NCBI RefSeq assembly: GCF_002277025.1
Contig: NZ_NIWD01000015.1
Location: forward strand, 1-64,000
Reading direction: 5' to 3'
Source: Sphingopyxis sp. GW247-27LB
GTDB taxonomy: Bacteria; Pseudomonadota; Alphaproteobacteria; Sphingomonadales; Sphingomonadaceae
DNA length: 64,000 bases
The position numbers and the translations under genes are program-made. Shown here one piece after another: positions 8,113-17,218 of the stretch (position 1 is the first letter of the stretch; the number at the start of each line of letters is the position of its first letter). Below the pieces are notes generated by a model. The model saw nothing but the letters and a program-made list of their open reading frames with translations. It made no database searches and was not told where the DNA came from.

Positions 8113-10281
8113 TCAATCTTCGCGCATGGTGAAGGCGAGCGTCGGCACGTCGTGGCGCTTGTGGAGTGCCGTGCCACGCCCGGAGAGCGAGGGATTGTTC
8201 ATGAAATAATGGTGCAGGTTAAATGGTTTGTCGTCCGGTCTTAAGCGCACATAGGTGCCCTCGGGCTGGAGGATCCAGCTCTGTTCATTGTCGATCAGGT
8301 TCGCGACCAGCACCTGGTCCAGTATCTGGTCGTGGACGGTCGGATTCTCGATCGGGATCATATATTCAACGCGGCGGTCGAAGTTGCGCGGCATCCAGTC
8401 GGCGCTGGAAATATAGAGCTTCGCCCCGCTGTGCGGCAGCGCCGCGCCGTTCGCGAAGGCCCATATGCGGCTGTGTTCGAGGAAGCGCCCGACGACCGAC
8501 TTGACGCGGATCGTTTCGGACAGGCCGGGCACGCCAGGGCGCAGGCAACAGATGCCGCGCACGACGAGTTCGACCGGCACGCCCGCCGCGCTGGCCTGAT
8601 AGAGTTTGTCGATGATGTCGGGATCGACGAGGCTGTTCATCTTTGCCCACACGCCCGACGGCCGCCCCGCGCGCGCCGCCGCGATCTCGTCGTTGATCAG
8701 ATTGCATAGATTATGCCGCATGTTGAGCGGCGACATGGTGATCATTTCGAGGTGATCGGGCTCGACATAGCCGGTGATATAGTTGAACAGCTGCGCCGCG
8801 TCGCGCCCGGCGCGAGGATCGGCGGTGAAGAAGCTGAGATCGGTGTAGATGCGCGCGGTGACCGGGTGATAATTGCCCGTGCCGAAGTGGCAATAGGTGC
8901 GATACCCCTGCCCTTCGCGGCGCACCACCATCGAGATCTTGGCATGCGTCTTCCACTCGATGAAGCCGTAGACGACCTGCACCCCGGCGCGTTCGAGCTG
9001 GTTCGCCCAGAGCAGATTCTGCTCCTCGTCGAAACGCGCCTTGAGTTCGACCACCGCGGTCACCGACTTGCCCGCCTCGGCGGCCTCGATCAGCGCGCGG
9101 ATCACCGGCGACTGGTTGCCCGCGCGATAGAGCGTCTGCTTGATCGCGACGACATCGGGGTCGGCCGCGGCCTGACGGAGGAAGGAGAGGACGACGTCGA
9201 AGCTTTCGTACGGATGGTGGACGACGATGTCCTTCGACCGGATCGCCGCGAAGCAATCGCCGCCATGTTCGCGGATGCGTTCGGGAAAGCGCGGCGAATA
9301 GGCGGGAAATTTGAGGTCGGGCCGGTCGATATCGACGATCGCCGACAGCGCCGCGAGCCCGACGAAACCGCCGATCTTGGCGACGATCGCCTCATGCCCC
9401 TGGATGTCGTCGCCCAGCACCGCGGCAAGTTCGCCGGGCATGTCGGCGGCGAGTTCGAGCAGGATGACACGGCCGCGGCGCCGGCGGCGGATCGCCGTGC
9501 GGAACAGGCGGACGAGATCCTCGGCCTCTTCCTCGATCTCGATATCGCTGTCGCGGATGATGCGGAACACGCCGCGCGAACGGATCGCGAAGCCGGGGAA
9601 GAGCAGATCGCCGAAAATCTCGATCAGATATTCGATCGGCACGAAGGCGGTGGCGTCCCCGGGCACCGAGGCGAAGCGCGGCAGCGACGGCGGGATCATC
9701 ACCAACTCGCGCACCGTATCGCCCGTCGCCTTGCGCTGAAGGTCGAAGATCACGCCCAGGCCGCGATTGGGGATGAAGGGAAAGGGATGCGCGGGGTCGA
9801 GCACCTGCGGGGTCAGGATCGGGAAGATCTGGTCGACGAAATATTGGCGAAGCGCCGCGCGAAGCGCCCCGGCATCCGAACCCGCGCCGTGGACGATGAC
9901 GCCCTGCTCGGCGAGCAGCCGGTGCAGGCGCTGCCATTCGGATTGCTGCTGATCGACGAGCCGGTTCACCTCGGCCTCGATCTCGGCGAGTTGCTGCCCC
10001 GGCGAGCGGCCGTCGGCCGACGGATCGTCGATTCCCTGAAGCTGCTGCCCTTTCAGCCCCGCGACGCGAACCATGAAGAATTCGTCGAGATTGCTGCCCG
10101 AAATCGACAGGAAGCGGAGGCGTTCGAGCAGCGGATGCGCCGGATTGAGCGCTTCCTCCATCACCCGCCGGTTGAAGGCGAGCCACGACAGTTCGCGATT
10201 GAAGAAGCGGTCGGGACCGAAACCGGGCGGCGACGCATCGGCGTCATTATCGGCACGTAGGGAGCTGCCAGCTATCGACAT
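8113..10281 (-). CDS. ppk1: polyphosphate kinase 1
   Basis: A 722-residue PPK1, which polymerises the gamma phosphate of ATP into polyphosphate at the inner membrane. The four-domain family pattern is present: the N-terminal FFNRELSWLAFNRRVMEEA, the catalytic histidine region CHFGTGNYHPVTARIYTDLS, the second conserved histidine in FLEHSRIWAFANG, and the C-terminal PLD-like fold. Length is typical. Its start overlaps the end of the upstream hda-like gene by 10 bases and ppx follows at once, giving a co-transcribed synthesis and degradation pair. Confidence 0.97.
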   Translation of the reverse strand: MSIAGSSLRADNDADASPPGFGPDRFFNRELSWLAFNRRVMEEALNPAHPLLERLRFLSISGSNLDEFFMVRVAGLKGQQLQGIDDPSADGRSPGQQLAEIEAEVNRLVDQQQSEWQRLHRLLAEQGVIVHGAGSDAGALRAALRQYFVDQIFPILTPQVLDPAHPFPFIPNRGLGVIFDLQRKATGDTVRELVMIPPSLPRFASVPGDATAFVPIEYLIEIFGDLLFPGFAIRSRGVFRIIRDSDIEIEEEAEDLVRLFRTAIRRRRRGRVILLELAADMPGELAAVLGDDIQGHEAIVAKIGGFVGLAALSAIVDIDRPDLKFPAYSPRFPERIREHGGDCFAAIRSKDIVVHHPYESFDVVLSFLRQAAADPDVVAIKQTLYRAGNQSPVIRALIEAAEAGKSVTAVVELKARFDEEQNLLWANQLERAGVQVVYGFIEWKTHAKISMVVRREGQGYRTYCHFGTGNYHPVTARIYTDLSFFTADPRAGRDAAQLFNYITGYVEPDHLEMITMSPLNMRHNLCNLINDEIAAARAGRPSGVWAKMNSLVDPDIIDKLYQASAAGVPVELVVRGICCLRPGVPGLSETIRVKSVVGRFLEHSRIWAFANGAALPHSGAKLYISSADWMPRNFDRRVEYMIPIENPTVHDQILDQVLVANLIDNEQSWILQPEGTYVRLRPDDKPFNLHHYFMNNPSLSGRGTALHKRHDVPTLAFTMRED

Positions 10282-10928
10282 TGGCTTTCATCCTGCCTTT
10301 CGAGCAAATCGGGATCGATCAGCCCCTGTGACAGTAATGTTTCACGCGTGAGACGAACCCCCACGCGCCGTCCCTGTTCGAGCGACGCCGCGTCGAGCGC
10401 AGCGACGACGCGGTGGATCATCGCATAGCTACGCTCCATCCGCGGCACGATATAGGAAGCGACCTCGGGCGAAATCGCCATGCCGCGCTGCGCGAACAAC
10501 GCCTCGATCAGGTCGCGCGCCAGGCAATCGTCAGGCTCGCCGATCGTCAGCACCGGCACCGCGCGCAGCCGCGAGGCGAGATCGGGGAGCGCGACAGGCC
10601 ATTCGGCGGGCGGCGCATCGGCGATGATGAGGAGCGGCGTGCCGCTCGCCTGCGCGGCGTTCCAGGCGTGGAACATCTCCTCTTCGGACACGCTCGCGGG
10701 TCCGTCGATCACGCGGCCGCCGGTCTCGCCCGCGAAAATCCGACCGATCAGGCTGCGCCCCGACCCGCGCGGCCCGGTGAGCACCGCCGTGCGTACGGGC
10801 CAGGTCGAGACATGATGCAGATAGCGGAGCGCGTCGCCATTGCTGGTGCCGATGATCAGCGGGCCGTCGTTCGCCCCGCCCGCGCTCCAGTCAAGCGGCA
10901 GCGCGAATTGACCCGAGGCGCGCGCCAT
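10272..10928 (-). CDS. hdaA: DnaA-related regulatory protein, Hda/HdaA-like
   Basis: A 218-residue AAA+ protein related to DnaA domain III, like Hda (HdaA in Caulobacter), which acts with the sliding clamp to inactivate DnaA-ATP after replication starts. A clamp-binding motif of the QxxLPL type is seen at the N-terminus (GQFALPLDW). A modified P-loop, TGPRGSGRS, lacks the usual lysine, as is frequent in this group. The helical AAA+ lid and a short C-terminal part follow. ATG at 10928 overlaps the upstream gene's stop as ATGA, so translation is coupled. Placement before ppk is common in sphingomonads. Confidence 0.9.
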   Translation of the reverse strand: MARASGQFALPLDWSAGGANDGPLIIGTSNGDALRYLHHVSTWPVRTAVLTGPRGSGRSLIGRIFAGETGGRVIDGPASVSEEEMFHAWNAAQASGTPLLIIADAPPAEWPVALPDLASRLRAVPVLTIGEPDDCLARDLIEALFAQRGMAISPEVASYIVPRMERSYAMIHRVVAALDAASLEQGRRVGVRLTRETLLSQGLIDPDLLERQDESQCR

Positions 10929-12211
10929 CAGCGGCTGATCCGCAGGGTGTTGCCGCCTTGTTGCACCTTGTAGCCGCGCGCTTCGAGCGCCGCCTTGAGC
11001 GCCGCGATGTCGCCGCGGAAGGTCACCCGCATCACCGACGTGCCGCCGAGCGCGAGGCTGGTGGTCGAAGCCGACTGGACGCCCGCGATGCCCGCGACGT
11101 TCCGTTCGGTCGCCGACACCGATTCGACGTCGGGCGACGCATATTGGACGGTGAAGCTCGCGACGCCGGCGGGCGCCGTCGTCGGCACGCTGGCATCGAT
11201 TTCGCCGGGCAGCGCCGTGTCCTCGGTGGGAAGAGCCTCCTCGGGCAGATCTTCCTTCTCGACCGGCTTTTCGAGGACCAGATAGCGATCGGTCTTGAGG
11301 ATGCCCGCGGCGAGCGCCTCGGTATAGATGCGGTCCATATGCGCGACCGCCTTCTCCATCATGTCGGGCAGCGCCTTCGCGCTCGGCCCGGTCATGGTGA
11401 AGGTCTGGATCAGCGTGTCGTCGGGACCGAAGCGCGCGGCGAAATGGCCGGTGATCGGCCCGCCCGGATAGCTGTATTCGATCCGCGCCGTCGGCATCAG
11501 CACGTCGGCGGCGCCATATTGATCGAGGATCACGCGCCACCAGACGCGGCCGCGGCGGCCGGTCTGCCCGGCGTTGATCAGCAGCGTATCGGCGCCGGTG
11601 CCCGCAGTGCGGACATAGTCGACCGCGCTCTGCCCCGTATTATACTCGGCCCATGCGCGTTGCCATTCGCTGCGCTGTTCGAACACCTGCGGGATGCCGT
11701 CGATCGAATAGACGGGGATCACCAGCAGCGGCGGCGAACGCAAGGTGCGGCCGCTGACGCCCAGAATCTGCCCCGCGCGCACCCGATCGAACTGAACGCC
11801 CAAGGTCGCGACATAGCGGCGCGGGCCGATCTGTTCGCTTTCGACGACGATCGCGGTGACGATACCGTCGAGCACCGAATCGCCGAGCGCGGGGCCATCG
11901 CTGCCGTTCGTCTTGCGATAGAGTTGCGCCCAGCCCATGCGCTGCGCCTCTCGCCAGCCCTTTTCACGCGCATCCTCGGCATTGTCGCCGGTAACGTCGA
12001 CCTTGATCCCGCTCGCCAGAAAGTCGCCGCTGCTGTTGATCGGGGTGATGCCGCGATCGCCGCGCGCTATCTGCCCCTCGACGATGCCCGCGGCCAGAAT
12101 CGCGAGAAGCAGGCCGAAAAGGGCGAACCAGCGCCAGTCGCGCGACTGGATGGCGGGTCCGGATCGGCGGGCGAGCGGGAGGGAAAGGGCCGAAATCATC
12201 ACGTCTTTCAT
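10928..12211 (-). CDS. membrane-anchored DUF2066-like protein with C-terminal heavy-metal-associated-like fold
   Basis: A 427-residue protein with one N-terminal transmembrane helix ([20 protein letters not shown], about residues 28-47) and a large periplasmic part. The central region ([18 protein letters not shown] strands, [20 protein letters not shown]) resembles DUF2066 proteins. The last 70 residues alternate beta-alpha-beta as in a heavy-metal-associated fold but lack the CxxC metal site. Function is unknown. It is the first gene of the run leading to hdaA, ppk1 and ppx. ATG at 12211 is given; ATG at 12199 (MISALS) is equally possible. Confidence 0.75.
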   Translation of the reverse strand: MKDVMISALSLPLARRSGPAIQSRDWRWFALFGLLLAILAAGIVEGQIARGDRGITPINSSGDFLASGIKVDVTGDNAEDAREKGWREAQRMGWAQLYRKTNGSDGPALGDSVLDGIVTAIVVESEQIGPRRYVATLGVQFDRVRAGQILGVSGRTLRSPPLLVIPVYSIDGIPQVFEQRSEWQRAWAEYNTGQSAVDYVRTAGTGADTLLINAGQTGRRGRVWWRVILDQYGAADVLMPTARIEYSYPGGPITGHFAARFGPDDTLIQTFTMTGPSAKALPDMMEKAVAHMDRIYTEALAAGILKTDRYLVLEKPVEKEDLPEEALPTEDTALPGEIDASVPTTAPAGVASFTVQYASPDVESVSATERNVAGIAGVQSASTTSLALGGTSVMRVTFRGDIAALKAALEARGYKVQQGGNTLRISR

Positions 12212-12285
12212 GCTCTGCCCAAAAGCGCGGGCCCGGACAAGGAAATCATGGCATTTATCCGCCGGAACCGTTAGTCGCGCGTGCC

Positions 12286-13404
12286 ATGGATTCCAAGCAC
12301 AACCAACGAGGCGGGCAACCCGCCTCCTACACTTATGCCCAGGCCGGCGTATCGATCGACGCCGGCAATGCGCTGGTCCGTGCCATCGCGCCGCTGGCCC
12401 GAGCGACGCGCCGTCCCGGCGCCGACGCCGACCTCGGCGGCTTCGGCGGCTTTTTCGACCTGAAGGCCGCGGGGTTCAGCGATCCGCTGCTCGTCGCCGC
12501 GAACGACGGCGTCGGCACCAAGCTGAAGCTCGCGATCGATTCGGGACGCCACGACGGCGTCGGCATCGACCTCGTCGCGATGTGCGTCAACGACCTGATC
12601 GTCCAGGGCGCCGAGCCGCTGTTCTTCCTCGACTATTATGCAACCGCGAAGCTCGACAACGAGGTCGCCACCGCGGTGGTCGCGAGCATCGCCGAGGGCT
12701 GCAAGCAGGCCGGCTGCGCGCTGATCGGCGGCGAAACCGCCGAAATGCCGGGCATGTACAGCGAAGGCGATTACGACCTTGCGGGTTTCTGCGTCGGCGC
12801 GGTCGAACGCCATGAGGTGCTGACCGCCGACAAGGTCGCCGCGGGCGACGTGATCCTCGGCCTCGCCTCGTCGGGGGTGCATTCGAACGGCTTCTCGCTC
12901 GTGCGCCGGCTCGCCGCCGACAGGGGCTGGAAACTCGACCGCCCCGCCCTCTTCGACCAGACGATCCTGCTGATCGACGCGCTGATGGCGCCGACGCGCA
13001 TCTATGTGAAGAGCCTGCTGCCGCTGGTGAAGACCGGCAAGATCCACGCGCTCGCGCACATCACCGGCGGCGGGCTGCTCGAGAATATCCCGCGCGTGCT
13101 GCCCTCGCACCTGCATGCGCACATCGACGCCGATGCGTGGGACCAACCGCGGCTGATGGCGTTCCTGCAGGCACAGGGGAATATCGAGCCCGAGGAAATG
13201 GCGCGTACCTTCAACTGCGGTATCGGCATGGCGGTGGTGACCGCCGCGGCGGATGCCGCGGACGTCACCGCCGCGCTCGAAGCGGCGGGCGAGACGGTGC
13301 ACCGGATCGGGCATATCGCCGAGGGCGAAAAGGGCTGCACCGTGGCGGGCGCCGCCGGAACGTGGAGCGCGATGGGCGCGTGGAGCGCGACGCATGCCGG
13401 CTAG
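12286..13404 (+). CDS. purM: phosphoribosylformylglycinamidine cyclo-ligase
   Basis: A 372-residue AIR synthetase, which closes the imidazole ring in step five of purine synthesis using ATP. Family blocks are visible: [15 protein letters not shown] at the N-terminus, the substrate-binding [36 protein letters not shown], and [14 protein letters not shown]. It is somewhat longer than the E. coli enzyme (about 345 residues). The purN-like gene follows after 9 bases. A divergent gene starts 75 bases upstream at 12211. Confidence 0.97.
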   Translation: MDSKHNQRGGQPASYTYAQAGVSIDAGNALVRAIAPLARATRRPGADADLGGFGGFFDLKAAGFSDPLLVAANDGVGTKLKLAIDSGRHDGVGIDLVAMCVNDLIVQGAEPLFFLDYYATAKLDNEVATAVVASIAEGCKQAGCALIGGETAEMPGMYSEGDYDLAGFCVGAVERHEVLTADKVAAGDVILGLASSGVHSNGFSLVRRLAADRGWKLDRPALFDQTILLIDALMAPTRIYVKSLLPLVKTGKIHALAHITGGGLLENIPRVLPSHLHAHIDADAWDQPRLMAFLQAQGNIEPEEMARTFNCGIGMAVVTAAADAADVTAALEAAGETVHRIGHIAEGEKGCTVAGAAGTWSAMGAWSATHAG

Positions 13405-13413
13405 GCCAGACCA

Positions 13414-14361
13414 GTGAAAGCCAAGGTCGCCGTCCTGATATCGGGCACCGGCACGAACATGGCGGCGCTGCTCTATGCCGCGAAGGCCGATGGCTGCCCC
13501 TATGAGATCGTCCTCGTCGCGAGCAACAATCCCGACGCCCCGGGACTGACGCTCGCCGCGACCGAGGGCATCGCGACCTGGGCGCGCGCGCACAAGGGCA
13601 TGAACCGCGACGCCTTCGACGCATTGGTCGACGAGCGGCTGCGTGAGGCGGGGGCCGATTATGTCGCGCTCGCGGGCTATATGCGCATCCTCTCGGACGG
13701 CTTCGTCGCGGCATGGCAGGGGCGGATGCTCAACATCCACCCGAGCCTGCTGCCGCTCTACAAGGGTCTCGACACCCACCAGAAGGCGATCGACGCCGGT
13801 GACAAATTCGGCGGCTGCAGCGTCCATATCGTGACGCCGACGCTCGACGACGGGCCGGTGCTCGCGCAGACGCCGGTCGCGATCCTGCCCGGCGACACCG
13901 CCGACAGCCTCGCCGCGCGGGTGCTGATAGCCGAGCATCAGCTCTACCCGCCGACGCTCGCCGCCTTCGTGACGCGCGAGCGGTCGCCCGACTGGCTGCT
14001 CGGGCGAGCGCGCGCCCTCGCGATGGCGCTGCCCGAGGCCGACGAGGTGACCTCGCACGGCATGCCCTGCTTCGGCATCGTCAAGGGCAAGAAATTCGCT
14101 TATTTCACCCACGATCATCATGGCGACGGCCGAACCGCGCTGCTCGTGAAGATCAGCGGCGCCGACGAGCAGGCGCAGCTCATCGAGATGGACGCCGAGC
14201 GCTATTATCGCCCCGCCTATTTCGGCGACGGCTGGGTCGGCATCCGCCTCGACCTCGGCGATACCGACTGGGACGCGATCGCCGACTGGCTGCGCAAGAG
14301 CTGGCTCGCGGTCGCGCCGAAGAAACTCGCGGGGCTGATGGGAGCGGCGGAGGAGTTCTGA
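13414..14361 (+). CDS. purN: PurN formyltransferase fused to a YjbR/MmcQ-like domain
   Basis: A 315-residue protein. Residues 1-190 are glycinamide ribonucleotide formyltransferase (step three of purine synthesis, 10-formyl-THF dependent): ISGTGTNMAALL binds the phosphate, NIHPSLLPLYKG carries the catalytic Asn and His, and VTPTLDDGPVLAQ the catalytic Asp. Residues 195-310 are a separate YjbR/MmcQ (DUF419) domain: RALALPEADE-like helix, HGMPCFGIVKGKKFAYF, and a terminal helix WDAIADWLRKSWLAVAPKKL. That domain has a double-wing DNA-binding-like fold of unclear role. Start is GTG at 13414, 9 bases past purM. Stand-alone PurN is about 200 residues, so this is a fusion. Confidence 0.93.
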   Translation: MKAKVAVLISGTGTNMAALLYAAKADGCPYEIVLVASNNPDAPGLTLAATEGIATWARAHKGMNRDAFDALVDERLREAGADYVALAGYMRILSDGFVAAWQGRMLNIHPSLLPLYKGLDTHQKAIDAGDKFGGCSVHIVTPTLDDGPVLAQTPVAILPGDTADSLAARVLIAEHQLYPPTLAAFVTRERSPDWLLGRARALAMALPEADEVTSHGMPCFGIVKGKKFAYFTHDHHGDGRTALLVKISGADEQAQLIEMDAERYYRPAYFGDGWVGIRLDLGDTDWDAIADWLRKSWLAVAPKKLAGLMGAAEEF

Positions 14362-14362
14362 G
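14340..14362 (+). repeat. 23-bp direct repeat, left copy (3' end of purN)
   Basis: GGGAGCGGCGGAGGAGTTCT followed by GAG covers the last codons of purN and its TGA stop. The same 23 bases recur at 15035-15057, just after the lipoprotein gene. Two of the three bases immediately to the left also match. The pair brackets the lipoprotein gene. Confidence 0.85.
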
Positions 14363-14363
14363 A

Positions 14364-15002
14364 ATGCGATGGATCGCTGGCTTGCTTCTCGTGCTTCTTG
14401 GCGGTTGCACCATGGCGGTTTCCGACAAACCGATGCTCGGCGCCGCGGACTTGGCGGGAGCACCCCGGTTCGAAGACGGTGTCTGGCTGATATCCGAGCT
14501 TGACGAAACGAAACCCTGCCCCGTCGATACCGCCCAGCCGGTATCGCGATGGGCGCCGTGCGCGAACTGGGCTGTCCACCGCGACGGCCAATGGTTCGCG
14601 CGCGAGAAGGACACGGGTATCAAGATCAGGCCACTGGCGGGTTTGATTACCGTCTCAGGCGGCGAGATCGCGATCATTCAGATGGAGAATGCGGTCATCG
14701 ACAACAGTACGGCGGCCGCCGACACCGATCCCACACCCTTTTTCTTCGGCGCGTTCGACAATGTCCCGACCTCCGCGGAGAAACTGCGCTCGGTCAAATT
14801 ATGGCTCGTGATGTGCGGCCAATATAGGCCGCGCAAAACAACGACCAACGACGAAACCGCCGAGGAATTCGTGCGCTACCCCGGATTCGACGAGCAATGC
14901 CGTCCCGCGTCGATCGACGCGCTGCGCGCCGCCGCCGAGGCGAGCCGCCCACCCGAGAGCGGAAGGGCGCATGTCCGATGGACACGCGCCGTTCTCGACT
15001 AG
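14364..15002 (+). CDS. putative lipoprotein of unknown function
   Basis: A 212-residue predicted lipoprotein. The signal peptide MRWIAGLLLVLLGGC ends in a lipobox (LLGGC) with the acylated Cys at residue 15. The mature part contains five further cysteines and no motif that I recognise. The ATG lies two bases after the purN stop; the sequence GGAGGAGTTCTGAGA, formed by the purN end, supplies its ribosome site. Base composition is visibly less GC-rich than the neighbours. It is bracketed by 23-bp direct repeats (14340-14362 and 15035-15057), so it may be a relatively recent insertion between purN and the cardiolipin synthase gene. Confidence 0.75.
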   Translation: MRWIAGLLLVLLGGCTMAVSDKPMLGAADLAGAPRFEDGVWLISELDETKPCPVDTAQPVSRWAPCANWAVHRDGQWFAREKDTGIKIRPLAGLITVSGGEIAIIQMENAVIDNSTAAADTDPTPFFFGAFDNVPTSAEKLRSVKLWLVMCGQYRPRKTTTNDETAEEFVRYPGFDEQCRPASIDALRAAAEASRPPESGRAHVRWTRAVLD

Positions 15003-15034
15003 GAACGAAGCACGATAGTATCTGCTGAACCGAC

Positions 15035-15057
15035 GGGAGCGGCGGAGGAGTTCTGAG
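15035..15057 (+). repeat. 23-bp direct repeat, right copy (outside any gene)
   Basis: An exact copy of the purN terminal sequence found at 14340-14362, including its TGA triplet. Here it has no reading frame to serve: it lies between the lipoprotein stop and the cardiolipin synthase start. It probably marks the original junction downstream of purN. Confidence 0.85.
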
Positions 15058-15103
15058 CCGATAAGCGCTGGCCTTTTCGGCCAAAGCCGGGTGAAAGGGC
15101 GCG

Positions 15104-16549
15104 ATGACGGCGGATATCACCCTGGCCCTGTCGATCCTGTTCGTCGCGGCGCACATCGTGATCATCGGGCGCATCCTGCTGCGCCCGCAGCGCGAGCCCG
15201 CGTCGCGCATCGCCTGGCTGATCGCGGCGCTCGCCGCGCCGATCGTCGGCGTGGTCGCCTATCTGCTGCTCGGCGAGGCGCGGATCAGCGCGAAGCGGCG
15301 CGCACGCTATCGCCAGATCGAGGCGCACCTGCCGCACCCGTCCGAGAATGACGACGTCCGGCGCGCGCTCGCCGAAACGCCCTATGCCGCGCCCTTCGCG
15401 CTCGCCGAGACGGTGAACCGGCTGCCGCCGACCGCGGGCAATCGCGCGACGCTGGCGCCCGACGGCAATGCCGCGATCCGCATGATGGTCGAGGATATCG
15501 ATGGCGCCGCGTCGAGCGTCCACCTCTGCTTCTACATCTGGCTCGCCGACAACAACGGCTTCCGCGTCAAGGATGCGCTGATCCGCGCGGCGAAGCGCGG
15601 GGTGAAGGTCCGCGTGCTCGCCGACGCGCTGGGGTCGCGCGGGTTCATCCGCTCGGCCTACTGGATCGAGATGGAGAATGCGGGGATCGACGCGCGCATC
15701 GCGCTGCCGATCGGCGGGCTCGTCTGGACGCTGATCCGCGGACGCTTCGACCTGCGCAACCACCGCAAACAGCTCATCGTCGACAACCGCGTCGCCTGGT
15801 GCGGCAGCCAGAATCTCGCCGACCCCGAATTCCGCATCAAATCGAAATATGCGCCGTGGGTCGACATCATGACGCGCTGGGAAGGGCCGGTGGTTCAGGC
15901 ATGCCAGTTCGTCTTCGCCGCCGACTGGGAAAGCGAGCGCGGCGACGATATCGGCGACCTGCTCGGCGACGCGGCCGCACCGCCCGCGGCGGCCGAGCCC
16001 GGCATCGCGGCGCAGGTGATCGGGACCGGGCCCAACCTCCCCTACCCCGCGATGCCCGCCTGCTTCACCGCGCTGATCCACGCGGCGCGGCGCGAGCTCG
16101 TCGTGACGACGCCCTATTTCGTTCCCGACGAGCAGCTCGTCTTCGCGCTGCTCGACGCGGCGCGGCGCGGGGTCGCGACGACGATGATCCTCCCGCGGCG
16201 CAACGACAGCCGCATCGTCGCGGGCGCGAGCCGCAGCTATTATGGCGACCTGATCGCGGCGGGGGTGCGGCTTTATGAATATCGGCCGGGCCTGCTCCAC
16301 GCGAAGACGATCACCGTCGACGGTGCGGCCGCGCTGATCGGCTCGGCGAACCTCGACCGGCGCAGCTTCGAGCTCAATTTCGAGAATAATATCCTGTTCG
16401 CCGATGCGGATTTCACCGCGGAAATCCGCGCACGGCAGGCAACCTATCTGGCCGACTCCGACCCCGTCACCGCCGAGCGGATCGCCGAAATGGGGATCGC
16501 CGCGCGCCTGTGGCAGAACCTGCTCGCGATGCTCAGCCCGCTGCTCTGA
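15104..16549 (+). CDS. cls: cardiolipin synthase, phospholipase D family
   Basis: A 481-residue membrane enzyme that joins two phosphatidylglycerol molecules, or related lipids, into cardiolipin. Two N-terminal hydrophobic helices are visible (about residues 5-21 and 34-54). Two PLD catalytic HKD motifs follow: NHRKQLIVDN with GSQN, and LHAKTITVDG with GSANLDRRS. Length and layout match bacterial ClsA-type proteins. ATG at 15104 was chosen. It follows the inserted lipoprotein gene and a hairpin separates it from the convergent ndk. Confidence 0.94.
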   Translation: MTADITLALSILFVAAHIVIIGRILLRPQREPASRIAWLIAALAAPIVGVVAYLLLGEARISAKRRARYRQIEAHLPHPSENDDVRRALAETPYAAPFALAETVNRLPPTAGNRATLAPDGNAAIRMMVEDIDGAASSVHLCFYIWLADNNGFRVKDALIRAAKRGVKVRVLADALGSRGFIRSAYWIEMENAGIDARIALPIGGLVWTLIRGRFDLRNHRKQLIVDNRVAWCGSQNLADPEFRIKSKYAPWVDIMTRWEGPVVQACQFVFAADWESERGDDIGDLLGDAAAPPAAAEPGIAAQVIGTGPNLPYPAMPACFTALIHAARRELVVTTPYFVPDEQLVFALLDAARRGVATTMILPRRNDSRIVAGASRSYYGDLIAAGVRLYEYRPGLLHAKTITVDGAAALIGSANLDRRSFELNFENNILFADADFTAEIRARQATYLADSDPVTAERIAEMGIAARLWQNLLAMLSPLL

Positions 16550-16557
16550 CCGGCAAC

Positions 16558-16587
16558 AAAAAAGGCCGCCGGATCGCTCCGGCGGCC
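16558..16587 (-). terminator. rho-independent terminator of ndk
   Basis: A perfect 10-bp stem (GGCCGCCGGA, loop TCGC, TCCGGCGGCC) at 16564-16587 is preceded on the plus strand by six A, which is a six-T tail on the minus strand. It therefore best terminates the leftward ndk transcript. The stem could also stop cls from the other side but lacks a T run in that direction. Confidence 0.8.
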
Positions 16588-16598
16588 TCTCCCGATCC

Positions 16599-16685
16599 GT
16601 CGCCCCCGTGAAGGCGGGGGCCGTCGTTGTTTTACGCATCGCCGTTGGCTGAACCTCCAGCGGCCCCCGCCTTCGCGGGGGCGAC
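16599..16685. repeat. 25-bp inverted repeat, REP-like
   Basis: The arms at 16599-16623 and 16661-16685 are complementary with one mismatch and are made of GTCGCCCCCG and GGCGGGGGCCG blocks, separated by 37 bases. This would form a long hairpin between the convergent cls and ndk genes. Elements like this are repeated in many sphingomonad genomes. No second copy was found in this window. Confidence 0.7.
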
Positions 16686-16695
16686 GCGTTGAATA

Positions 16696-17118
16696 TCAGC
16701 CGACGATCTCTTCGGGCTTGAAGAAATAGGCGATCTCGATCGCCGCATTCTCGTCGCTGTCGCTGCCGTGGACGGTGTTCGCCTCGATGCTTTCGGCGAG
16801 TTCCTTGCGGATCGTGCCCGGCGCGGCGTCCTTGGGGTTGGTCGCGCCCATCACGTCGCGGTTGCGCTGCATCGCATTCTCGCCCTCGAGGACCTGGACA
16901 ACGACCGGACCCGAAGTCATGAATTCGACGAGTTCGCCAAAGAAAGGGCGTTCCTTGTGGACCGCATAGAAGCCCTCGGCCTGTTCGCGGGTCATGTGGA
17001 TACGCTTCGACGCGACGACGCGCAGGCCCGCGTCCTCCAGCATCTTGGTGACGGCGCCGGTGATGTTGCGACGCGTCGCGTCGGGCTTGATGATCGAAAA
17101 GGTGCGGGTGACCGCCAT
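16696..17118 (-). CDS. ndk: nucleoside diphosphate kinase
   Basis: A 140-residue NDK, which balances nucleoside triphosphate pools by a ping-pong mechanism. The phosphorylated histidine is His117 in NTVHGSDS, and the N-terminal block [14 protein letters not shown] is typical. Length is standard. AGGAGC lies seven bases before the ATG. It is monocistronic, ending before a REP-like inverted repeat and a terminator. Confidence 0.97.
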   Translation of the reverse strand: MAVTRTFSIIKPDATRRNITGAVTKMLEDAGLRVVASKRIHMTREQAEGFYAVHKERPFFGELVEFMTSGPVVVQVLEGENAMQRNRDVMGATNPKDAAPGTIRKELAESIEANTVHGSDSDENAAIEIAYFFKPEEIVG

Positions 17119-17218
17119 GGGAAAGCTCCTGCGTGGGTGTGTTTTATGATGCGCGCGCCTCTAGCGGCGCTTTCGCCGCGCCGCAAGCGGGGAGCGAAAG
17201 GCGGTCGGGATCGATCGA

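Noticed and set aside
12271..14463. A 730-residue open frame on the minus strand.
   Set aside because: It is the antisense of purM and purN, whose motifs are unmistakable on the plus strand.
14999..16639. A 546-residue open frame on the minus strand.
   Set aside because: It is antisense to cls, where both HKD motifs are present.
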